DNA of 64,000 nucleotides. Source: Bryoerythrophyllum caledonicum (Eukaryota; Streptophyta; Bryopsida; Pottiales; Pottiaceae). Of this stretch, positions 56,575 to 64,000 are shown piece after piece (the first letter of the stretch is position 1; each line of letters starts with the position of its first letter). The DNA lies in contig OZ020523.1 in NCBI GenBank assembly GCA_963971425.1, positions 13,450,867-13,514,866 of the forward strand, read 5' to 3'. The translations under genes were made by a program, and so were the position numbers. The notes beneath the pieces were generated by a model. That model ran no database searches and was not told where the DNA came from. It saw only the letters and a program-made list of their open reading frames with translations.

Positions 56575-58167
56575 ATGGCCTCCAATCTGGTACCCTCGGG
56601 GAAGAAGGATATTTGTCCAGTCATTCCCAGGGATTTCCTAGAGCTCACTGAGCTCAAGGAGGATCTCCTTCGCATGGGTTGTCTCTCCCTCATGGAATTT
56701 TGTTGGAGTTTTTGGGTGAAGTCCACGGTGCAAGAGATGCGGCAAGATCCCTTGCCAGTACCCGATGGAGATAGCATTCGGGCTTGTCCAGATCGGTGGA
56801 CCATGGGGAGGTGGCAAGAGGTGTACGGCTTTCCACGACAAGGGGCGGGGTGGACAAGTACGAAGAAGGAGGAGTATGCCAAGGGGAGGTTTGGTAACAA
56901 GGATGCCAAGAACGGTTATGCGGTACAAGATTGCACGGACCCCCGCGCCCGACGGGTCTTCGCATTCCTTGTACCCATCTTACACCCCGAGAAACCTACC
57001 CGAGTGACGGTTACTCTCGCGAACACCGTGTATGGCTCCTACCTTGGCGAGAGAGTAGTGAATTGGGCCATCATCGTGAAGGATGTGGTGATTCGTTTGA
57101 CCAGGAGCATTCACAATGTCAAGCGTGCATCCCTCTGCCCATTTATGATCCACCTATATCACCATTTCAAGGAGACAATTTCGGAGGAGGACATGGCGTA
57201 CGGAACGCAACTGATGATGAAGAAGTTTGAAGGGACAGAATCAGAACCCGAACCGGGGTCTGAAGGAGGGAGCAGCTCATCACAGTCAGGAGAGGAGATT
57301 GTACCACCCCCCAAGCGCCAGAGACAGAGACAGGGAGGAGCCCCCTCTACCCGCACCCGCGCAGCCATACGCGCCGCAGCCACCGGACCGGCACAACTTG
57401 GAGGCAAGTCCTACCCAGCCTCCGAGCTACTCGAGGCCATTCGCGTATATGTGGAAGACTCGGATAGGACCTTGGGACAAGCGAGCAGCTTGGTGGATAA
57501 CCCTCCACGTGAAGGGTTGATCGCTGCGATCAAGGAGAAGGTCGGAGGAGCTGGCGATCTTCGCCTCATGGAGCAGAAGGTTAACCGACTAACGCTCGAG
57601 GTGACAAAGGTAAGGAGTCGAGCGTTGGAGGCAGAGAGAAGTTGCAAGGCAGCTCTTCTCCAAGCCAATGCCTCGGCGTCAGCGTTACAGCAAGTAGACG
57701 AAGCATTACGTTTTCCCGCAGATGTGGTACTTAAAGCCAAGATGTTCGATGCTCGATTGGAGAGGGATGACCACATTTCCAACAAGCGGGTGATTGCCTT
57801 CGTGATGGAGCAAACCGTGAAGGTTGAGGCGGCTTATGCCAACATGCGGTTATTAGTGAGCAATCTCACCCACATTCTACCCAAGTTTGTGGAAGACTCC
57901 GATAGTTCCGACAAGGATGGGGACTCGGGTTTGGAGACCAACCCGGAGGAGCGTCGCCTCGGTGATCACGGCCCCCGGAAGGAGAAGGAAGTGGTGGACC
58001 TTGACAGCCCGGATCTGCCCCCTCCACTCGTAGTGCGCGAGGGTCCCGGCAGGACCATTCCCTTCGGAGGTCCCCGCACCGATACAGAGCGGTTGGAAGG
58101 AACAACCGGGGGTTGCGATGGAGCCACCACTTCCCGTGCACCCTCCGAGCCAGCTGCCACTCGGTGA
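56575..58167 (+). CDS. Gag-like protein of retroelement H (530 residues)
   Basis: This is an intact open frame from ATG 56575 (MASNLVPSGKKDICPV). The N-terminal half shares blocks with the gag at 27724-29439: a DPRARRVFAF and ILHPEKPTRVTV stretch, VVNWAIIVKDVVIRLT, and a conserved PFMIHLYHHF. A basic, low-complexity linker follows. After it comes a coiled coil and a helical C-terminal module (FPADVVLKAKMFDARLERDD, then VIAFVMEQTV) that is also shared. The tail is Pro/Gly-rich. This matches plant proteins described as putative transposon protein domain, gag-like. There is no zinc knuckle or protease. The reading frame overlaps the next one by 50 bases. Confidence 0.75.
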   Translation: MASNLVPSGKKDICPVIPRDFLELTELKEDLLRMGCLSLMEFCWSFWVKSTVQEMRQDPLPVPDGDSIRACPDRWTMGRWQEVYGFPRQGAGWTSTKKEEYAKGRFGNKDAKNGYAVQDCTDPRARRVFAFLVPILHPEKPTRVTVTLANTVYGSYLGERVVNWAIIVKDVVIRLTRSIHNVKRASLCPFMIHLYHHFKETISEEDMAYGTQLMMKKFEGTESEPEPGSEGGSSSSQSGEEIVPPPKRQRQRQGGAPSTRTRAAIRAAATGPAQLGGKSYPASELLEAIRVYVEDSDRTLGQASSLVDNPPREGLIAAIKEKVGGAGDLRLMEQKVNRLTLEVTKVRSRALEAERSCKAALLQANASASALQQVDEALRFPADVVLKAKMFDARLERDDHISNKRVIAFVMEQTVKVEAAYANMRLLVSNLTHILPKFVEDSDSSDKDGDSGLETNPEERRLGDHGPRKEKEVVDLDSPDLPPPLVVREGPGRTIPFGGPRTDTERLEGTTGGCDGATTSRAPSEPAATR

Positions 58168-58567
58168 TTCCCCGCGCACTACGCCGATGGTGGCCTCTTT
58201 GCAGAGCGAGCTTCACATTGGGAAGACCGCAAGTGAGAGTTCCTCTTACTTGTACACTCCAGGACAGATATCCGGCCAGGATATCATCATGGGCACCCGA
58301 AGTCAGGCATCGGCCCCTCCGACACGATCCGGGCCACACCCGGGCATGACTACCGTGTCAATCACCCCGGATGGCCCGGATTCCTCCTTGCCTTCGAGGG
58401 AAACCTTGTTGAGGGCAACAATTGGCCAACCCACCCCTTCCACCGATGTGTTTGCGCCATTGGTTGCACTTGCAGCAGCCGCGCCCACCCCGACTTCAAG
58501 CTGGAGTTCCAAGAAGCGCAAGAGGAGGGAAGAGCGGAAGAGACTCGAGGATCTCGCCCGGAAGTAG
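58118..58567 (+). CDS. Overlapping downstream frame of H, Pro/Ser-rich with basic tail
   Basis: The frame starts at ATG 58118 inside the end of gag, in a different phase, and ends at 58567. It is 149 residues, low-complexity (Pro/Ser/Thr) with a basic cluster (WSSKKRKRREERKRLEDLARK-like, starting WSSKKRKRREE). It could be reached by frameshift or re-initiation. No domain is recognised, and it may be only a compositional open frame. Confidence 0.35.
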   Translation: MEPPLPVHPPSQLPLGDSPRTTPMVASLQSELHIGKTASESSSYLYTPGQISGQDIIMGTRSQASAPPTRSGPHPGMTTVSITPDGPDSSLPSRETLLRATIGQPTPSTDVFAPLVALAAAAPTPTSSWSSKKRKRREERKRLEDLARK

Positions 58568-60563
58568 GCCAGGATCTTGGTTTGTAGGTCAGTGTTCAGT
58601 CCGGGATTTGGCCCCCGCTTGACTTTGGTTTTGACTTGGTTTTGCCTTGGGTTTCGTATAATAAGTGACCTCTGACGGTGCACGTCGTGTGTAGTGGCAG
58701 CACCGCCGCCAAGAGTAGTTATTGTCACCGTTTTTAGTTAGAAGGTATCGTTTGAGTTTGGACTCTTGTGTGAGTCCTTCGCAGTATAAGAGAGGAGTCT
58801 CGTGGCCTCTCTCTTCACTGCTTAATGTGTGTACTTGCTTTCAGTTTAATTCTAAACCTACGCTCTCAGAAAACCTTCGACGGTTGGAGAGCTCGGATTC
58901 TATATGACTGTGAGTACCATCTCAAGTAGTCCACTCCTCAAGTCCATACTAACCGTCGAGTCATTGTTTCCTTGTTCCATCAAGTAGATTAGTCGTGGTA
59001 GATGGGAATGACAGGTGAGATGGTTAGATGGTTAGTTGGGCGTGACTCTAACTCTGACCCCTTGTGATTGTTTCCTTGTTCCCTCAAGTAGATTAGTCGT
59101 GGTGGAGGGGAATAATAGGTGAGATTATAAGTGGCTAGGGGAGGACGAGGGGGGTGTAAGCCCAAAAATAAACCCCCTAAGAGAATCCATTTTTAAACCT
59201 ACGAGGTCCTATTGTTACACCACTTACCATTCCTTATGCTTAACTGTAAACCCTAATTTCTACTGGATTTGGATCTTGGCATATCCATTTATATATTTAG
59301 AAATAAATAGTACTATTATCTTAATCCAGTTAAGTGAACTCGATTAACCCTCCTTGGTATTTAAAGGCTTAACTCTGGATAAATTAGATAGGTATGAATA
59401 GTTAATTAATTAATTGTTATCTAATTATTATGGCTATTAGTTATTATGATTATTATTACTTATTCTTTATTTATTTATTTATTTTAATTTTTTGTTGTTT
59501 TATTATTATTATTATTATTATTTTTTTATTTTATTTTTTTTAGTTTAGGTCAGCTGATCAGGCCTGATCCAGACCCTGGTTGGAGCAGCAACTTCGGCAG
59601 CCTTTATCTATTGATTCGGGACTCCGAATACCAAAAAATTTCCTCTTAAAATGATCACCAGCTCAATTCCAACTTGGTTAAAACACTAAATACCTAATTT
59701 GAGATTGATACCGGCCTCCACCAGCAGTCGCAGCAGACAGTCCCTGTGAGTCCCAGGTTTTGTTTTTTTTTTTTTAAAACATCTTAACTTCCTAGGATTA
59801 ACTCCGAATTGAGCGTTTTCAACTTCTAATCTTATTAGTTTTTCGTGCTCTTGACGATGGACTCCTCAGAATATCCAACCAGACCTTGAGGACTGCCACA
59901 TACAGACGGACAGCGGCGACCCAACAACCACAACAAGTATTCACAGCTTCCTCATGAGCTCACACATCATTCAATTGGGAACACCATTCACCAAATTCTC
60001 AACGATTCCAGCAAGCACCAACTTACAAGCATCAGCATTCTTGCATCGGCCAGCGAGCAATCATCACCAAGTTTTGGAACCCTAATGTCAAAAAAAATCC
60101 TCCAGCGCTTCCGCACAAGTTTAGAGATCCCACAAATTCAATCAACACAAGAAGGAAACCGCAACGACCGCATGCAGGTAGGAATTAGGGAAGGTAGCTT
60201 CACCCAGGAAATACTCCCTGGTCCGAGCGCCGCAGCCTCTTCTCGCCTGGATCCTCCAGCTCGAGTCTTCTCAGCTCGCGGCACCTTCACACCACCGCGC
60301 GCACACACGGCTCCACGATCACCAACGCCGACCTTCAACAGCGCCTCCACACCGAAGCTCCCACCGCAGGAGCACTCCAGCGCGCTCTCTCAAAACCACA
60401 AAAAAAAAGAAAACACGGCTCTCTCTCCCGTGCTCAGAGCCAGACCTCGTGATCACAATCACGGACCCTTGCGCGCACAGGTGCGCCCCTCGCCGAGCAG
60501 CCTTCCGGAACAGAGCCCAGCTCGTGCAAGCCCCAGCTCCGATCCCCGCGCACACACACAAAA

Positions 60564-60919
60564 ACAGAAGAGTCCAGCTCTTCTCTCGCGCCGGAGCTCA
60601 CCCTCCAGCTCCCCGAACACGAGACATCCTCGCGCAGGCAGGCGCAGACCCTCCTCGCGCGCAGCCGGTGCGCTCACCACAAAGACGAGAGACTCTCCTC
60701 GCACAGGAGCCTCGCACAAGAAAAACGAAGAAGAAAAAAAACAGAAGAGTCCAGCTCTTCTCTCGCGCCGGAGCTCCTCCTCCAGCTCCCCGAACACGAG
60801 ACCTCCTTCACGCAGGCAGGCGCAGACCCTCCTCGCGCGCAGCCGGTGCGCTCACCACAAAGACGAGAGACTCTCCTCGCACAGGAGCCTCGCACAAGAA
60901 AAACGAAGAAGAAAAAAAA
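60564..60919. repeat. Two tandem ~178-bp repeats within LTR copy b
   Basis: ACAGAAGAGTCCAGCTC begins at 60564 and 60741, and ACAGAAGAGTCCAG recurs near 60919. Each unit includes CTCTCGCGCCGGAGCTC and AGACTCTCCTCGCACAGGAG. Confidence 0.9.
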
Positions 60920-61179
60920 ACAGAAGAGTCCAGTGTGAACCAAATAAAACCCCCCCTAGTGGAGGAATTTATTGTGAGCACAAGGTCCTACTTCATAAGC
61001 TTAGCATTGCAAGAGGGCTCATGCATACACATACACAACGTGACCTTAGTTTTGTAAGCGTTTACTATCATGTGAATTAGTGTGACTTGCCTCAACTAGG
61101 TTAGACAATTAATTTGCTTGATGCACCTTAATTACCTTCGTGGCCCATATCCTTCCTTTACCTTCTTTCACTTTGCTTC

Positions 61180-61345
61180 ATTTCTCTTCTGTCACTTTTA
61201 TTTTATTTTATTTTTTAATTTTTAATTTTTTTTTTAAAATTTTTTTTTTTCTTTTATTTATATATATATATATTTATATGTTTTTAATTTTTTTTTTAAA
61301 TTTTTTTTTTTTTTTTAAAATTTTAATTCTTTTTCTTTTTCTTTT
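61180..61345. repeat. T-rich/TA low-complexity tract
   Basis: There are long T runs and a TATATATATA stretch. The minor open frame across it is low-complexity. Confidence 0.9.
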
Positions 61346-61400
61346 ACTTTTTCCCTTGGTTGAGCTCACTCCATTCAATTAACCCCAGCCGCTAACCTTA

Positions 61401-63670
61401 GTCAATAAATTCAATTCACATTACCGAATCTTTGCACACAACTTGTCCAACTTCAAAACTCAATAACTCTTAGTGGTTTTATCCAAATTCCGATTTTTTT
61501 TTTAGCCTACCATTACTAGTTCCACATAACCAACTTGATGAGCAATTGAGAATTCCAATTCGACAATTGTATTAACACCCAACAAGACGACCAGCAGTGA
61601 TTCACCCCACAAAACACTCAATTACCAATTCCCCATGCACATTCACATACCATTCATTCAATCATCCAAGAACCAGGGCTAATGTAATCAAGTATCACGT
61701 GATTGGCAAATTCATGCTTGAGTCATACAACCTAAATTTTCACAAATTTTGGCAGCGCTTCCGCATGGAGTTCCAACACCGGAAACCCTAACAACAATTG
61801 CAGCAAGGATCTACACACAGGTTCAATCTACATAAAATCAGCACAAGGTGGGAGAATCGAACTCCCTGTCAGATGGTTGAGGAGCTCCTCGGTCGATCTG
61901 CAGCTCCTTCCTGCTCTCGGCTGGAGCCTCACTGCCGACTAGTTGAAGCTGCACTCTGTCTCGCACTCCGCTGCCGCCTTCCGCTTGCAACTGCAGCTTC
62001 CAGTGCCTTCCGCTGCCTCCGCGTGCTGCTCGCCTCCGCACTGACAGCCTTCGGCAAGGTGATCATCACACAACCCACATGAATCCTCACAGAGCCTCCA
62101 CACCGAGAACCCCGACAGCGCAGAGTGCAGCAATGTTTTTCACACTCCGCCCCTCTCCACACTCGCGCTCAAAACCCCACGAACAGACTTCTGCCGCTCG
62201 GCGCCGCAGCTCCCTTCTCACCAAGACCTGCTGCACCTCCCTCGCCAAGCACCAGCCACTTACTCCGCCGTGCTTCCAGCGACGTCACCTCCGCATCCAC
62301 AGATCTCTTGCCTACTGCAGTCAAAACCGCAGGAGAAAAAGAAGGACCCACGAACACACAATCTCGCGCTCTGCTCCTGGCCGCCTCTTCACCCCGCGCT
62401 CTTCCTGACAGCTCGTCACTGCCCCTACCTACAGCGTACTTCCTCGCACCGCCAATGCACGCCGAACTCTCCAATTCCAGCCTTGTGATTAAAATCACGG
62501 ACGCCACCACAGCCGCATTCCCCGACCGTGTAGCGTCCACTCACTCCGGCTTCCACTGCCGTGCATAGAGCCTCTTTGCCCCGAGCCAATCTAGCGTCAC
62601 AACCCTCAGCCAGCAACCCAACGTGCACACACCTCAGACCCTCCCAGACACTCTCACATTCCAGATTCACACGAAGAAGCTCTGCCCTCCGCTCTTCCCT
62701 GTCCTGACGCGAGACCCCCACGGCCCAAAAAAAAAAAAAAAACCGAGAGAGAGCGAAAACAACTCCCTGTTCGCAGTCAACCCAGTGCCCTCCAGCTCCA
62801 ACGGTAGCCGCGCACGTAACTCACGCTGGAAGTCCAGCGTTTCTTCAGCAGATTCCGGGGAATATTCCCCGGGAAAACCCAAAATTCCCCCTCGCCAGCT
62901 CGGGGGAAGAAAGAAAACAAAAAATAAAAAAAAGTTTTTTAAAGGTAACTTCGGCATGCCATTAAGGGCAGCCCATGATCGCCAATAATTGGTGCTAATT
63001 TCTCCCCTCGTCACCATCTAACTTTTCTAAATTCTTCCAAGGCCATGTGCCACTACTTCGTGCATGTTTTTTTAAAAGATTAACTCAAAAGTGGCCACAT
63101 CATGGTTGCACTCCGCATTTTGTTTACTTTTGTTTTTTGTTTATTTAATTACTTATTTGTTTACTTACCTCCTTGGTTTTTTAGTGTGTTTTTCCCAAGG
63201 CTTCAACCCATTGTGTTAAAAACACATGTGGTTTGAGGTGTCTCCCTTTTGCAAGAATTCTTTTCGTCTTCTAAGTTTTTCTTTTTTCCTCTTTTTTTTC
63301 TTTCTTTTAATTTTTAGGTTTTTAACAAAATTAGATCTCCACTTGGAGATGATGACCTCTTCTAAATTAGGAAATGGCAAGTAAAAGGCCTTTTCAAGCC
63401 CTTTAACCACAATGGGTGGTTTAGTCTAACCATCTCACCCTAACTACCACTTTCTAATACTAACTAGTTAATCTTAATGCCCAAATGACATCGTGAGCCG
63501 TTTTGGGGGCTCACACATGGCGGCCATCTGGGACAACTCGTAGAGGCAGAGAATCCAAAGGCTCTTGCTCTTGGGCACACGGTCAAAATTCCCTTGTTTC
63601 GCATTTGAACAAGAACCAAGACCATAAATGAGAAGAATGGGGGAGTCCCAAGTGGATGTAGGTTGTGAAT
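61401..63670 (-). mobile_element. Element G LTR copy c or 3' region, truncated
   Basis: Sequence like copies a and b recurs (GGCAGCGCTTCCGCATG at ~61750, the CG-rich block at 61.9-62.8 kb, ATTAAGGGCAGCCCATGATC at ~62962). The initial TGTAAGCCC part is missing. It directly follows, on the minus strand, the pol 3' end at 63674. I read it as the 3' LTR of the pol-bearing copy, with copy b as a second, nested or recombined LTR. The exact junctions cannot be fixed by eye. Confidence 0.45.
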
Positions 63671-63673
63671 AAT

Positions 63674-64000
63674 TCACACCTTATACTCCTTGCATCGGTT
63701 TCCCGAAGTCCTTGTTGGAAAGTCCTCTCCATTTAAGGTTTGAAGTAGAACAGAATTGTTGGAGAAGACTTCCTTCACGAGGTAAGGACCTAACCATAAG
63801 GCATCAAATTTCCCTGGGAAATCCATGCGGCGCGCATCTTGGAGTAGCACGAGCATTCCCGGTTGTATTGACCGGACTTTGTTGCGCCTATCAAACGCAA
63901 TTTTCCTGCGGCGCTGAATGGCCTCCATGTGTTGCGCACTAATACGGCGCCGCTCATCCAATTCCTCCAAGCGGCCCAACCGATCAGAAATTGAGGCAGC
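63674..64000 (-). CDS. Ty3/gypsy-type pol, C-terminal end (integrase), partial
   Basis: The frame is open to the right edge and ends at 63674. It contains RRRISAQHMEAIQRRRKIAFDRR-like basic helical sequence (read as AQHMEAIQRRRKIAF), followed by the integrase C-terminal block IQPGMLVLLQDARRMDFPGK and LWLGPYLVKEV, then LNGEDFPTRTSGNRCKEY. This is the usual end of a Ty3/gypsy polyprotein, just before the 3' LTR. Catalytic domains lie outside the window. Confidence 0.85.
   Translation of the reverse strand, partial: AASISDRLGRLEELDERRRISAQHMEAIQRRRKIAFDRRNKVRSIQPGMLVLLQDARRMDFPGKFDALWLGPYLVKEVFSNNSVLLQTLNGEDFPTRTSGNRCKEYKV

Larger units (their letters stand above)
56434..59154 (+). mobile_element. 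Retroelement H, 3' part with gag; broken by element G at 59155
   Basis: The host 55-bp array resumes here (GATCCGGGCCAACCC) and leads within 140 bp to the gag gene. After gag and an overlapping frame comes a region with an LTR-like AGTATAAGAGAGGAG promoter motif at about 58785. A direct repeat containing TTGTTTCCTTGTTCC and CAAGTAGATTAGTCGTGGT lies at 58965-59000 and 59068-59103. No pol is seen before element G interrupts. H could be a gag-only derivative. Confidence 0.55.
59155..61400 (-). mobile_element. Element G LTR copy b, inner limit approximate
   Basis: The sharp left boundary TGTAAGCCCAAAAATA is shared with 24671. Homology to copy a continues through the TTATT microsatellite, GATCAGGCCTGATCC, GCGCTTCCGCA and the CG-rich block. 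It runs to a T-rich region near 61130-61340. A 177-179 bp tandem duplication sits at 60564-60919. Open frames here on both strands are compositional. Confidence 0.6.

Noticed and set aside
60085-62570. Open frames in LTR copies b and c
   Set aside because: They have the same compositional character as at 25-26.7 kb. The tandem 178-bp repeat explains the longest one.

Overview
This window comes from a nuclear plant genome, most likely a seedless plant (bryophyte, lycophyte or fern). The signs are GT-AG introns, TTTAGGG-type interstitial repeats, a plant-style divergent protein kinase, and a very high load of nested transposable elements. I see no rRNA, no convincing tRNA and no prokaryotic operon. 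Apart from the kinase at 6.6-7.9 kb, nearly every recognisable gene belongs to a mobile element.

The layout is a set of nested insertions. From 1 to 11,506 there is background sequence: a decayed DUF7869-like transposon gene (1-2036), the kinase, and a pair of ~0.6 kb direct repeats. At 11,507 a retroelement (here H) begins. Its leader carries a GC-rich minisatellite followed by a 55-bp tandem array. Two giant inverted-repeat elements sit side by side inside that array. E1 (13,255-33,555, 20.3 kb) is flanked by a 10-bp duplication. E2 (33,581-56,429, 22.8 kb) is flanked by a 4-bp duplication. Removing both, with one copy of each duplication, restores the 55-bp period of the host array exactly. 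H then continues with its gag gene (56,575-58,167) and is broken again at 59,155 by a second LTR retroelement (G, minus strand). The pol 3' end of G runs off the right edge.

E1 carries two divergent genes. The plus-strand gene is a MULE-like transposase (zinc-binding N-terminus, DDE-like core, SWIM finger), now frameshifted and split by a retroelement insertion. The minus-strand gene is an 11-exon, 1170-codon fusion of a ParB-like domain to a beta-class DNA methyltransferase, with three in-frame stops. E2 carries a DUF7869-like gene on the minus strand (possible transposase, also broken), a 6-exon, 1525-codon plus-strand gene fusing a ParB-like domain to an FCP1-like HAD phosphatase (one in-frame stop), a small 3' gene, and a dead hAT insertion.

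Each giant element also has its own family of short palindromes, mostly in introns and leaders: GGTGTGCCG/CGGCACACC in E1 and TTTAGCTCGA/TCGAGCTAAA in E2. I saw neither family outside its element. Unrelated giant elements that each pair a ParB-like fusion protein with a private palindrome family are the most interesting thing in this window. A parS-like relation between protein and palindromes is only an inference. All splice models were built by eye from GT-AG sites and reading phase.
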